Part shown: piece by piece, positions 10,905 to 24,163 of the stretch | How positions within the stretch are numbered: position 1 is the first letter of the stretch | How the letters are laid out: every line of letters begins with the position of its first letter | Translations under genes and position numbers: made by a program | Assembly: GCF_964340395.1 (NCBI RefSeq) | Contig: NC_135564.1 | Span: 21,907,442-21,971,441, forward strand | DNA length: 64,000 nt | Direction of reading: 5' to 3' | Source of the DNA: Glandiceps talaboti | Taxonomy: Eukaryota; Hemichordata; Enteropneusta; Spengelidae | Notes under the pieces: model-generated | Database searches by the model: none | Seen by the model: only the letters and a program-made list of their open reading frames with translations | Told to the model about the DNA's origin: nothing

Positions 10905-11315
10905 ATAAAAGATGTTCTTAAGGGGGAACTGAGATTTTCAAGGAACTTGTTGGATACAGATGAAGAAATTGTCATCAATGATGATCACTATGGTAAAGAT
11001 GAAGATGAGGAAAAAACTGTACATCATCCAGATTCATCCACGGAAACGATACTAACAGATGAAAAAGAGAAATCTTCCCTAAATGGATCAAGGTCAACAT
11101 CACAGGATTTTGTGTTCCTTGATAGAGAATCAGGAAGTGAAACACAGAGTCTTTCAAGTGATGCACTGGATGGTTGCCATAGTGACAAGAAGAAAAATGA
11201 TGGAGAGGGTGATACAAGGACAAACACATCTTCAGAGGTAGATGAATCAGAGTATTCTATGTTAAATAGTGATATTAGTGTCAATAATGCAGATAATCGG
11301 GAACAGTGTGTTTGA
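10905..11315 (+). CDS. TBC1D5: TBC1D5-like gene, terminal coding exon with LIR-like motif
   Basis: Last coding exon, 411 nt including the stop TGA at 11313-11315, entered in phase 0 after tttgtatag|. It begins IKDVLKGELRFSRNLL, continues to EEIVINDDHY, and later has SQDFVFLDRE. I recognise these three blocks, in this order, as counterparts of the human TBC1D5 C-terminal LRF block, its ITIADNHY block and its DDFILI block. The FVFL core at 11109-11120, preceded by Asp, fits the LC3-interacting consensus (aromatic-x-x-aliphatic). The rest is acidic and Ser-rich, as expected for a disordered tail. TBC1D5 is a Rab7 GAP acting at late endosomes and autophagosomes. The stop codon lies inside the first unit of a 41-bp tandem repeat, so the last residues (REQCV) may be a recent change. 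Confidence 0.8.
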   Translation: MKDVLKGELRFSRNLLDTDEEIVINDDHYGKDEDEEKTVHHPDSSTETILTDEKEKSSLNGSRSTSQDFVFLDRESGSETQSLSSDALDGCHSDKKKNDGEGDTRTNTSSEVDESEYSMLNSDISVNNADNREQCV

Positions 11316-11540
11316 CATCCATAAATTATGAAGATCATCGGGAACAGTGTGTTTGACATCCATAAATTATGAAGATCATCGGGAACAGTGTGTTTGACAT
11401 CTATAAATTATGAAGATCATCGGGAACAGTGTGTTTGACATCCATAAATTATGAAGATAATCGGGAACAGTGTGTTTGACATCCATAAATTATGAAGATC
11501 ATCGGGAACAGTGTGTTTGACATCCATAATTTATGAAATA
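11292..11540 (+). repeat. 41-bp repeat overlapping the stop codon
   Basis: Six copies of a 41-bp unit with core cgggaacagtgtgtttgaca, starting at 11298, 11339, 11380, 11421, 11462 and 11503. The first copy contains the last codons and the TGA of the TBC1D5-like gene; the other five lie in its 3' UTR. Confidence 0.95.
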
Positions 11541-11997
11541 TATGTATATAAAAACTGTGATTCATGTGAAAATGAAAGTAACCAGCAGGGTTAAATTGTC
11601 TAAATTGTAGACTGTAGATTGATAATGCAGTTAGTTGTCACTTTCAAGTCCTGATTAAATCTGTGTGTAGACACAAGACAGGAAAGTTGGTGTGCTGAGT
11701 AAAGTACAGGATTTATAGAAAGTGACTTTTATTGGCAATCTGCTATGTTTGATAATTGGTGTCTTAGCTTAGTATTGGGTTGTACACAACCAAACATTTA
11801 GACACCCAGAAGTGGGTAACAAATTGACATGATTATCATTTACATAACTGTGTTTAATAGTCTGGCAGTAATCTACTTATGTGAATAATTCACCTATGTC
11901 AACTCTACTGCAATAGGAAAGTTGAATAATACAGTATAGTAGAATGTTCACAGGTCAAAATAAAAGATTTATATAATTGTTGTTTGTTTGAGGTGTA
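11541..11997 (+). other. 3' UTR and flank of the TBC1D5-like gene
   Basis: AT-rich unique DNA with no open frame. An AATAAA-type hexamer occurs near 11958 (caaaataaaagattt), so polyadenylation could occur just after it. This is inferred from the hexamer alone. Confidence 0.35.
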
Positions 11998-12648
11998 AAC
12001 TAGCCCCAACCTCTCCCCCAACCCATAGGACCACCCCCTCCCCAACCCATAGGACCACCCCCTCCCCAACCCATAGGACCATCCCCCTCCCCCAACCCAT
12101 AGGACCACCCCCTCTCCCCCAACCCATAGGATCACCCCCTCCCCAACCCATAGGACCACCCCCTCTCCCCCAACCCATAGGATCACCCCCTCCCCAACCC
12201 ATAGGACCACCCCCTCTCCCCCAACCCATAGGATCACCCCCTCCCCAACCCATAGGACCACCCCTCTCCCCCAACCCATAGGACCTCCCCCAACTCATAG
12301 GACCATCCCCCTCCCCCAACCCATAGGACAATCCACGAATGTTCAGCTACCTACAGGTGTAACCTGTCCCCTCCCTCTCCCCCAACTCATAGGACCACCC
12401 CCTCCCCAACCCATAGGACCACCCCCTCTCCCAACCCATAGGACCGTCCAGGAATGTCCAGCTACCTACAGGTGTAAACTATCCCCTCCCTCTCCCCCAA
12501 CCCATAGGACCACCCCCTCCCCCAACTCATAGGACCGTCCAGGAATGTCCAGCTACCTACAGGTGTAAACTATCCCCTCCCCCTCCCCCAACCCATAGGA
12601 CCACCCCACCCCCCCCCCCCCCAAACCCATATGACCATCCAGGAATGT
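11998..12648 (+). repeat. C-rich minisatellite
   Basis: Imperfect copies of a unit built on cccaacccataggaccaccc, 20 to 35 bp long. Units are interrupted three times by a longer block containing aatgtccagctacctacagg. A run of 14 or more C lies near 12609. Pyrimidine-only stretches on one strand could form unusual structures. The open frames on both strands are repeat products. Confidence 0.93.
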
Positions 12649-14200
12649 CCAGCTACCTACAGGAATGATTGGTAGCAGTACATCTGTTGCCAGCCTATCT
12701 TGACACCCCAACAACTTTTCTTAAATCTGTATTTGGACCTTGAACATTTGACTTGACTATCTTTTGACTCTATAATTTAGTTTTACTTACACTCTACACA
12801 ATTTTGATCTGTGATATTACATTGTATATGACATGGCAACATTACAGTTAGTGTAATTTATTGTTAATCTCACAAATACTACAAAGTATTCACACATCTT
12901 ACAAATCAAGTACTCACATCACTTTCTTTATATTTTTCACCATAAATCTGTAAAATAATGATCAATAGAAGTATGACTGTATTTAAAGTGAAACCCAAAG
13001 GTTAATGTATTTTAAACCAATCACAGTTTGTCATCCCCTTTCATCAGTTTGTTTTCTTATGTCAAATTACTGAATAGATATAAAGCAATGGCACAGATGT
13101 GTACAGTTTTAAATTCCGACGGCAGTTTTTAGGTTGGCTAGATTTGTTGCTTTCATATCACCTTTGTTGAATTCTTAAATTGATTAATGAAAACAAATTT
13201 TATTTTTCATGTACAGTATTAAAAGCCTTTTAGACTAAAATTGTTGTTTTGCATTTTTTGAAGTTAAAATGATATCTAATAGTAATTTGTGAATGTTTTA
13301 TTATTTTCTCAACCTGTGTGCTATGAAAATGTGTATCATTGATATATGAATGTAATCTGTAATAGTTTGTGTTTTGTTATTTGTATGTTTGCTATTGTTC
13401 AATATGCAATATTGCTAGTATCACACACAAAAAAACAAAAGATTGTATATATAGGCCACTGGGGGTGCCATTCAGAAGTAGATTTGGCTTGATTTGTGAT
13501 GAGCCAGAATCTGTCATCAGTACTGCTATGTAGTTTTGACATGACCCTTTTACCAGGGTTTCAATACAAAGCATGACAGCGTTGTTTGATTATGTCAAAT
13601 AGTTAGTCCTCCTTTATGTTTTCAATGATGTAATATTATGGAGTCCATAAACATATTGTATACATTTTATGACCTGCCATGGTATAGGAATTCAGTTAGA
13701 CTTCATTTAACCTAATCTGACGTGCCTTCATGTGATGCTTCTTTGGAAATAGCTGCAAAGTTTGTAATTTCACTATGGTGTATTGGTAATATTCTTTATA
13801 CCACAATGCAGTATTAGAAGAGTGATAGTTGGTTAAGCAATTCTATAAGGAAATATTCCTTTCAAATTCAACTAAAGATGACCTCTTTAACTGGTTTAAA
13901 AATGTAGTCATTTACAGCGTGACGAAATGCTTAGCTGTGTACTAGCTTAGTTAAAAGTGTAAGTGTTTGACTACCCCTTAGTATTCCCCCACCCCACCCC
14001 ACCTCCATTGTCACATACATACACTGGTAATGTACAACCCTTTTAAATGCACAACTTGATTTTTGGTCCTTTGCTTCCATGCTTACTGTTAGTGTTAGTG
14101 TTAGGTTTATAAAGGAAACAAATGTCTAGGTGTATATCCCCCTGACTATAACTCTGAGTCTACCATGTGCAGTGTAGTTTGTTTTCTTAAATCATTTTTT
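12649..14200. other. Gene-free stretch downstream of the TBC1D5-like gene
   Basis: AT-rich unique sequence without an open frame above 60 codons that looks coding. There is a short C-rich patch near 13985-14010. It may be distal 3' UTR or intergenic. Confidence 0.5.
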
Positions 14201-15084
14201 GCACAACTGAACTGATACGGTTCAGTAGTACTATAGGCATGGCAAAGTGTCTCCGTCTGTCTGTGTGAGTGTAAACAACTTAAAGTCAAAAACCGCTTGA
14301 CCAGTTGCCATGATATTTGGTGGGTATATTACCTTGGGTGTCTAGTTGAGAAATTGTTCAAATGAAATTGATCTTACCACTGGTGTGTGATATGGGTCAA
14401 AAATGTGATTTTTGGTAAAAAAACTTAAACTCAAAAACTACAGGGCAAATTTGGCTGAAATTTGGTGGAAACATTCTTCAGGGTGTTTACATTAAGAATT
14501 GTTCATGGCGTGATGATTCCATCAGTGATATGCAAATTAGGTATAAAAATATGTCTTTTTGGTCAAAAATCTTTTAATTCCGAAACTACAGAGCAGATTG
14601 GTCTGAAATTTAATGAGGATGCATCTAAGGGTTTATATATATATATATCAAGAAATATTAAGCATACAATGATCTCATGTGTGATATGCAAATTAGGTGT
14701 AAAATGTGAATTTTAGTCAAAAACTTATATTTCAAAAAGTACTTGGTCAGTGAGACTGAAACTTGAGATGTTTCTAGATGTGTTATTCTGTAGATTTTCA
14801 AAACATTTTGACACAATTTGCACTAGCAACCTTGACCACACCTTTAGCAGCAACCAAATGGCAGTGTAACATCTGGTAGGCAAGTGAGTAAACTTTCAAA
14901 AAATGTAGGCAAATATCCTTGGTAATCATGACTATGCCCATAGCAACAGCCAAATGGTGGTGTATTTCCCAAAGATAACAACAGGGTTGGATGGGTAACT
15001 GGATAGTCATTCAGCAAATGAACACTCATACCTAGCATGGATCAGCATATGGTTAAACATTTTTAAAAAGTGTACAGTTGTGCT
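14201..15084 (+). mobile_element. Dispersed TIR element (agcacaactg family), copy 2
   Basis: A shorter, complete copy of the family seen at 7928. It starts gcacaactgaactgatac after a T6 run, ends cagttgtgct, and is followed by the same ggcggtattttttat tail. It has fewer internal gaccac-type subrepeats (about two), which explains its 0.9-kb length. An (AT)n tract lies near 14636-14648. It has no coding capacity. Confidence 0.7.
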
Positions 15085-15556
15085 ACAATGCTATTGGCGG
15101 TATTTTTTATGTGAAAGGATAATGAGCATTTGTCTTATCTCTTTCACTTTCATTTGCTAATATTTTATACTTTATGAAACTGGGTCAAATTTAGGGAAAG
15201 AATTGGATGATGTGTTAAAACATAGACCCTACACGAAACATACAGGTCTATGGTAGAAAGTAATTTTGATAAAATAGTCAGTCATTTTAGTCCATCACAT
15301 TAGTAACTTTGCTATGCTTGGCTTTCAAGTATAAATCCATTTGATATCCTACTTTTATGTCATCATAATTACACTATTTGACCTGAATCTATGTACATAT
15401 ACTTGTAGTAGTGCAATGTATTATTTGATGCTTTTATCCATCTTTATCTTATTTATTTCCTCAATATTTTAGTCGGAAATAAAAACATATTACCAACAAA
15501 TTAGCATGTTGTGTTAAGTGTAGCAAGGAGACTTGTGTTGTATTACTATCTCATCA
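15085..15556. other. Gene-free spacer before the 42-bp satellite
   Basis: AT-rich unique sequence. No gene or regulatory site could be supported. Confidence 0.5.
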
Positions 15557-18500
15557 AGACACACTCTAGTATAGGTAGCTCCCTGAAATATAAAACCAAG
15601 ACACTCTCTAGTATAGGTAGCTCCTTAAGATATAAAACCAAGACACTCTCTAGTATAGGTAGCTCCTTAAGATATAAAACCAAGACACTCTCTAGTATAG
15701 GTAGCTCCTTAAGATATAAAACCAAGACACTCTCTAGTATAGGTAGCTCCTTAAGATATAAAACCAAGACACTCTCTAGTATAGGTAGCTCCTTGAGATA
15801 TAAAACCAAGACACTCTCTAGTATAGGTAGCTCCTTGAGATATAAAACCAAGACACTCTCTAGTATAGGTAGCTCCTTGAGATATAAAACCAAGACACTC
15901 TCTAGTATAGGTAGCTCCTTGAGATATAAAACCAAGACACTCTCTAGTATAGGTAGCTCCTTGAGATATAAAACCAAGACACTCTCTAGTATAGGTAGCT
16001 CCTTGAGATATAAAACCAAGACACTCTCTAGTATAGGTAGCTCCTTGAAATATAAAACAAAGACACTCTCTAGTATAGGTAGCTCCCTGAAATATAAAAC
16101 CAAGACACTCTCTAGTATGGGTAGCTCCTTAAGATATAAAACCAAGACACTCTCTAGTATAGGTAGCTCCCTGAAATATAAAACCAAGACACTCTCTAGT
16201 ATAGGTAGCTCCTTGAGATATAAAACCAAGACACTCTCTAGTATAGGTAGCTCCTTGAAATATAAAACAAAGACACTCTCTAGTATAGGTAGCTCCTTAA
16301 GATATAAAACCAAGACACTCTCTAGTATAGGTAGCTCCTTAAGATATAAAACCAAGACACTCTCTAGTATAGGTAGCTCCTTAAGATATAAAACCAAGAC
16401 ACTCTCTAGTATAGGTAGCTCCCTGAAATATAAAACCAAGACACTCTCTAGTATAGGTAGCTCCTTAAGATATAAAACCAAGACACTCTCTAGTATAGGT
16501 AGCTCCCTGAAATATAAAACCAAGACACTCTCTAGTATAGGTAGCTCCTTAAGATATAAAACCAAGACACTCTCTAGTATAGGTAGCTCCCTGAAATATA
16601 AAACCAAGACACTCTCTAGTATAGGTAGCTCCTTAAGATATAAAACCAAGACACTCTCTAGTATAGGTAGCTCCTTAAGATATAAAACCAAGACACTCTC
16701 TAGTATAGGTAGCTCCTTAAGATATAAAACCAAGACACTCTCTAGTATAGGTAGCTCCTTGAGATATAAAACCAAGACACTCTCTAGTATAGGTAGCTCC
16801 TTGAGATATAAAACCAAGACACTCTCTAGTATAGGTAGGTCCTTAAGATATAAAACCAAGACACTCTCTAGTATAGGTAGCTCCCTGAAATATAAAACCA
16901 AGACACTCTCTAGTATGGGTAGCTCCTTGAGATATAGAACCAAGACACTCTAGTATAGGTAGCTCCTTAAGATATAAAACCAAGACACTCTCTAGTATAG
17001 GTAGCTCCCTGAAATATAAAACCAAGACACTCTCTAGTATAGGTAGCTCCTTGAGATATAAAACCAAGACACTCTCTAGTATAGGTAGGTCCTTAAGCTA
17101 TAAAACCAAGACACTCTCTAGTATGGGTAGCTCCTTAAGATATAAAACCAAGACACTCTCTAGTATAGGTAGCTCCTTAAGATATAAAACCAAGACACTC
17201 TCTAGTATAGGTAGCTCCTTAAGATATAAAACCAAGACACTCTCTAGTATAGGTAGCTCCTTGAGATATAAAACCAAGACAATCTCTAGTATAGGTAGCT
17301 CCTTAAGATATAAAACCAAAACACTCTCTAGTATAGGTAGCTCCTTAAGATATAAAACCAAGACACTCTCTAGTATAGGTAGCTCCTTAAGATATAAAAC
17401 CAAGACACTCTCTAGTATAGGTAGCTCCTTAAGATATAAAACCAAGACACTCTCTAGTATAGGTAGCTCCCTGAAATATAAAACCAAGACACTCTCTAGT
17501 ATAGGTAGCTCCTTAAGATATAAAACCAAGACACTCTCTAGTATAGGTAGCTCCTTAAGATATAAAACCAAGACACTCTCTAGTATAGGTAGCTCCTTGA
17601 GATATAAAACCAAGACACTCTCTAGTATAGGTAGCTCCTTAAGATATAAAACCAAGACACTCTCTAGTATAGGTAGCTCCTTAAGATATAAAACCAAGAC
17701 ACTCTCTAGTATAGGTAGCTCCTTAAGATATAAAACCAAGACACTCTCTAGTATAGGTAGCTCCTTAAGATATAAAACCAAGACACTCTCTAGTATAGGT
17801 AGCTCCTTGAGATATAAAACCAAGACAATCTCTAGTATAGGTAGCTCCTTAAGATATAAAACCAAAACACTCTCTAGTATAGGTAGCTCCTTAAGATATA
17901 AAACCAAGACACTCTCTAGTATAGGTAGCTCCTTAAGATATAAAACCAAGACACTCTCTAGTATAGGTAGCTCCTTAAGATATAAAACCAAGACACTCTC
18001 TAGTATAGGTAGCTCCCTGAAATATAAAACCAAGACACTCTCTAGTATAGGTAGCTCCTTAAGATATAAAACCAAGACACTCTCTAGTATAGGTAGCTCC
18101 TTAAGATATAAAACCAAGACACTCTCTAGTATAGGTAGCTCCTTGAGATATAAAACCAAGACACTCTCTAGTATAGGTAGCTCCTTAAGATATAAAACCA
18201 AGACACTCTCTAGTATAGGTAGCTCCTTAAGATATAAAACCAAGACACTCTCTAGTATAGGTAGCTCCTTAAGATATAAAACCAAGACACTCTCTAGTAT
18301 AGGTAGCTCCTTGAGATATAAAACCAAGACACTCTCTAGTATAGGTAGCTCCTTGAGATATAAAACCAAGACACTCTCTAGTATAGGTAGCTCCTTGAGA
18401 TATAAAACCAAGACACTCTCTAGTATAGGTAGCTCCTTGAGATATAAAACCAAGACACTCTCTAGTATAGGTAGGTCCTTAAGATATAAAACCAAGACAC

Positions 18501-21500
18501 TCTCTAGTATAGGTAGCTCCCTGAAATATAAAACCAAGACACTCTCTAGTATGGGTAGCTCCTTGAGATATAGAACCAAGACACTCTAGTATAGGTAGCT
18601 CCTTAAGATATAAAACCAAGACACTCTCTAGTATAGGTAGCTCCTTAAAATATAAAACCAAGACACTCTCTAGTATAGGTAGCTCCTTGAGATATAAAAC
18701 CAAGACACTCTCTAGTATAGGTAGGTCCTTAAGCTATAAAACCAAGACACTCTCTAGTATAGGTAGCTCCTTGAGATATAAAACCAAGACAATCTCTAGT
18801 ATAGGTAGCTCCTTAAGATATAAAACCAAAACACTCTCTAGTATAGGTAGCTCCTTAAGATATAAAACCAAGACACTCTCTAGTATAGGTAGCTCCTTAA
18901 GATATAAAACCAAGACACTCTCTAGTATAGGTAGCTCCTTGAGATATAAAACCAAGACACTCTCTAGTATAGGTAGCTCCTTGAGATATAAAACCAAGAC
19001 ACTCTCTAGTATAGGTAGCTCCTTGAGATATGAAACCAAGACACTCTCTAGTATAGGTAGCTAATTAAGATATAAAACCAAGACGCTCTCTAGTATAGGT
19101 AGCTCCTTGAGATATAAAACCAAGACACTCTCTAGTATGGGTAGCTCCTTAAGATATAAAACCAAGACACTCTCTAGTATAGGTAGCTCCTTAAGATATA
19201 AAACCAAGACACTCTCTAGTATAGGTAGCTCCTTGAGATATAAAACCAAGACACTCTCTAGTATAGGTAGCTCCTTAAGATATAAAACCAAGACACTCTC
19301 TAGTATAGGTAGCTCCTTGAGATATAAAACCAAGACACTCTCTAGTATAGGTAGCTCCTTGAGATATAAAACCAAGACACTCTCTAGTATAGGTAGCTCC
19401 TTAAGATATAAAACCAAGACACTCTCTAGTATAGGTAGCTCCTTGAGATATAAAACCAAGACACTCTCTAGTATAGGTAGCTCCTTAAGATATAAAACCA
19501 AGACACTCTCTAGTATAGGTAGCTCCCTGAAATATAAAACCAAGACACTCTCTAGTATAGGTAGCTCCCTGAAATATAAAACCAAGACACTCTCTAGTAT
19601 AGGTAGCTCCTTAAGATATAAAACCAAGACACTCTCTAGTATAGGTAGCTCCCTGAAATATAAAACCAAGACACTCTCTAGTATAGGTAGCTCCTTAAGA
19701 TATAAAACCAAGACACTCTCTAGTATAGGTAGCTCCCTGAAATATAAAACCAAGACACTCTCTAGTATAGGTAGCTCCTTAAGATATAAAACCAAGACAC
19801 TCTCTAGTATAGGTAGCTCCTTAAGATATAAAACCAAGACACTCTCTAGTATAGGTAGCTCCTTAAGATATAAAACCAAGACACTCTCTAGTATAGGTAG
19901 CTCCTTGAGATATAAAACCAAGACACTCTCTAGTATAGGTAGCTCCTTGAGATATAAAACCAAGACACTCTCTAGTATAGGTAGGTCCTTAAGATATAAA
20001 ACCAAGACACTCTCTAGTATAGGTAGCTCCCTGAAATATAAAACCAAGACACTCTCTAGTATGGGTAGCTCCTTGAGATATAGAACCAAGACACTCTAGT
20101 ATAGGTAGCTCCTTAAGATATAAAACCAAGACACTCTCTAGTATAGGTAGCTCCCTGAAATATAAAACCAAGACACTCTCTAGTATAGGTAGCTCCTTAA
20201 GATATAAAACCAAGACACTCTCTAGTATAGGTAGCTCCTTGAGATATAAAACCAAGACACTCTCTAGTATAGGTAGCTCCTTGAGATATAAAACCAAGAC
20301 ACTCTCTAGTATAGGTAGCTCCTTGAGATATGAAACCAAGACACTCTCTAGTATAGGTAGCTAATTAAGATATAAAACCAAGACGTTCTCTAGTATAGGT
20401 AGCTCCTTGAGATATAAAACCAAGACACTCTCTAGTATAGGTAGCTCCTTAAGATATAAAACCAAGACACTCTCTAGTATAGGTAGCTCCTTAAGATATA
20501 AAACCAAGACACTCTCTAGTATAGGTAGCTCCTTGAGATATAAAACCAAGACACTCTCTAGTATAGGTAGCTCCTTGAGATATAAAACCAAGACACTCTC
20601 TAGTATAGGTAGCTCCTTGAGATATAAAACCAAGACACTCTCTAGTATAGGTAGCTCCTTGAGATATAAAACCAAGACACTCTCTAGTATAGGTAGCTCC
20701 TTGAGATATAAAACCAAGACACTCTCTAGTATAGGTAGCTCCTTTAGATATAAAACCAAGACACTCTCTAGTATAGGTAGCTCCTTAAGATATAAAACCA
20801 AGACACTCTCTAGTATAGGTAGCTCCTTAAGATATAAAACCAAGACACTCTAGTATAGGTAGCTCCTTGAGATATAAAACCAAGACACTCTCTAGTATAG
20901 GTAGCTCCTTAAGATATAAAACCAAGACACTCTCTAGTATAGGTAGCTCCCTGAAATATAAAACCAAGACACTCTCTAGTATAGGTAGCTCCTTAAGATA
21001 TAAAACCAAGACACTCTCTAGTATAGGTAGCTCCCTGAAATATAAAACCAAGACACTCTCTAGTATAGGTAGCTCCTTAAGATATAAAACCAAGACACTC
21101 TCTAGTATAGGTAGCTCCTTAAGATATAAAACCAAGACACTCTCTAGTATAGGTAGCTCCTTAAGATATAAAACCAAGACACTCTCTAGTATAGGTAGCT
21201 CCTTGAGATATAAAACCAAGACACTCTCTAGTATAGGTAGCTCCTTGAGATATAAAACCAAGACACTCTCTAGTATAGGTAGGTCCTTCAGATATAAAAC
21301 CAAGACACTCTCTAGTATAGGTAGCTCCCTGAAATATAAAACCAAGACACTCTCTAGTATGGGTAGCTCCTTGAGATATAGAACCAAGACACTCTAGTAT
21401 AGGTAGCTCCTTAAGATATAAAACCAAGACACTCTCTAGTATAGGTAGCTCCTTAAGATATAAAACCAAGACACTCTCTAGTATAGGTAGCTCCTTGAGA

Positions 21501-24163
21501 TATAAAACCAAGACACTCTCTAGTATAGGTAGCTCCTTGAGATATAAAACCAAGACACTCTCTAGTATAGGTAGCTCCTTCAGATATAAAACCAAGACAC
21601 TCTCTAGTATAGGTAGCTCCTTGAGATATAAAACCAAGACACTCTCTAGTATAGGTAGCTCCTTGAGATATAAAACCAAGACACTCTCTAGTATAGGTAG
21701 GTCCTTAAGATATAAAACCAAGACACTCTCTAGTATAGGTAGCTCCCTGAAATATAAAACCAAGACACTCTCTAGTATGGGTAGCTCCTTGAGATATAGA
21801 ACCAAGACACTCTAGTATAGGTAGCTCCTTAAGATATAAAACCAAGACACTCTCTAGTATAGGTAGCTCCCTGAAATATAAAACCAAGACACTCTCTAGT
21901 ATAGGTAGCTCCTTGAGATATAAAACCAAGACACTCTCTAGTATAGGTAGGTCCTTAAGCTATAAAACCAAGACACTCTCTAGTATAGGTAGCTCCCTGA
22001 AATATAAAACCAAGACACTCTCTAGTATGGGTAGCTCCTTAAGATATAAAACCAAGACACTCTCTAGTATAGGTAGCTCCTTAAGATATAAAACCAAGAC
22101 ACTCTCTAGTATAGGTAGCTCCTTGAGATATAAAACCAAGACACTCTCTAGTATAGGTAGCTCCTTGAGATATGAAACCAAGACACTCTCTAGTATAGGT
22201 AGCTAATTAAGATATAAAACCAAGACGCTCTCTAGTATAGGAAGCTCCTTGAGATATAAAACCAAGACACTCTCTAGTATAGGTAGCTCCTTAAGATATA
22301 AAACCAAGACACTCTCTAGTATAGGTAGCTCCTTAAGATATAAAACCAAGACACTCTCTAGTATAGGTAGCTCCTTGAGATATAAAACCAAGACACTCTC
22401 TAGTATAGGTAGCTCCTTGAGATATAAAACCAAGACACTCTCTAGTATAGGTAGCTCCTTGAGATATAAAACCAAGACACTCTCTAGTATAGGTAGCTCC
22501 TTGAGATATAAAACCAAGACACTCTCTAGTATAGGTAGCTCCTTGAGATATAAAACCAAGACACTCTCTAGTATAGGTAGCTCCTTTAGATATAAAACCA
22601 AGACACTCTCTAGTATAGGTAGCTCCTTAAGATATAAAACCAAGACACTCTCTAGTATAGGTAGCTCCTTAAGATATAAAACCAAGACACTCTAGTATAG
22701 GTAGCTCCTTGAGATATAAAACCAAGACACTCTCTAGTATAGGTAGCTCCTTAAGATATAAAACCAAGACACTCTCTAGTATAGGTAGCTCCCTGAAATA
22801 TAAAACCAAGACACTCTCTAGTATAGGTAGCTCCTTAAGATATAAAACCAAGACACTCTCTAGTATAGGTAGCTCCCTGAAATATAAAACCAAGACACTC
22901 TCTAGTATAGGTAGCTCCTTAAGATATAAAACCAAGACACTCTCTAGTATAGGTAGCTCCTTAAGATATAAAACCAAGACACTCTCTAGTATAGGTAGCT
23001 CCTTAAGATATAAAACCAAGACACTCTCTAGTATAGGTAGCTCCTTGAGATATAAAACCAAGACACTCTCTAGTATAGGTAGCTCCTTGAGATATAAAAC
23101 CAAGACACTCTCTAGTATAGGTAGGTCCTTCAGATATAAAACCAAGACACTCTCTAGTATAGGTAGCTCCCTGAAATATAAAACCAAGACACTCTCTAGT
23201 ATGGGTAGCTCCTTGAGATATAGAACCAAGACACTCTAGTATAGGTAGCTCCTTAAGATATAAAACCAAGACACTCTCTAGTATAGGTAGCTCCTTAAGA
23301 TATAAAACCAAGACACTCTCTAGTATAGGTAGCTCCTTGAGATATAAAACCAAGACACTCTCTAGTATAGGTAGCTCCTTGAGATATAAAACCAAGACAC
23401 TCTCTAGTATAGGTAGCTCCTTCAGATATAAAACCAAGACACTCTCTAGTATAGGTAGCTCCTTGAGATATAAAACCAAGACACTCTCTAGTATAGGTAG
23501 CTCCTTGAGATATAAAACCAAGACACTCTCTAGTATAGGTAGGTCCTTAAGATATAAAACCAAGACACTCTCTAGTATAGGTAGCTCCCTGAAATATAAA
23601 ACCAAGACACTCTCTAGTATGGGTAGCTCCTTGAGATATAGAACCAAGACACTCTAGTATAGGTAGCTCCTTAAGATATAAAACCAAGACACTCTCTAGT
23701 ATAGGTAGCTCCCTGAAATATAAAACCAAGACACTCTCTAGTATAGGTAGCTCCTTGAGATATAAAACCAAGACACTCTCTAGTATAGGTAGGTCCTTAA
23801 GCTATAAAACCAAGACACTCTCTAGTATAGGTAGCTCCCTGAAATATAAAACCAAGACACTCTCTAGTATGGGTAGCTCCTTAAGATATAAAACCAAGAC
23901 ACTCTCTAGTATAGGTAGCTCCTTAAGATATAAAACCAAGACACTCTCTAGTATAGGTAGCTCCTTGAGATATAAAACCAAGACAATCTCTAGTATAGGT
24001 AGCTCCTTGAGATATAAAACCAAGACACTCTCTAGTATAGGTAGCTCCTTAAGATATAAAACAAAGACACTCTCTAGTATAGGTAGCTCCTTTAGATATA
24101 AAACCAAGACGCTCTCTAGTATAGGTAGCTCCTTCAGATATAAAACCAAGACACTCTCTAGTG
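15557..24163 (+). repeat. 42-bp satellite with higher-order repeats
   Basis: About 205 copies of a 42-bp unit with cores gtataggtagctccttaaga and tataaaaccaagacactctc. Variants include ttgaga, ccctgaaa, ttcaga, aggtcc and atgggt. Some units are 40 bp because ct is lost (cactctagt for cactctctagt), at about 16945, 18581, 20091, 20845, 21389, 21807, 22687, 23231 and 23649. The spacings between these show a higher-order unit of 1842 bp (41 x 42 + 3 x 40) in 20.4-24.0 kb, and earlier blocks of 1636 and 1510 bp. Because 42 is a multiple of 3, both strands are open for hundreds of codons; the 2-bp deletions close the frames. I see no sign that it is translated. Confidence 0.97.

Noticed and set aside
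11905-12331. Gly-rich and Pro-rich frames in the C-rich repeat
   Set aside because: Low-complexity translation of a minisatellite, open in several frames at once.
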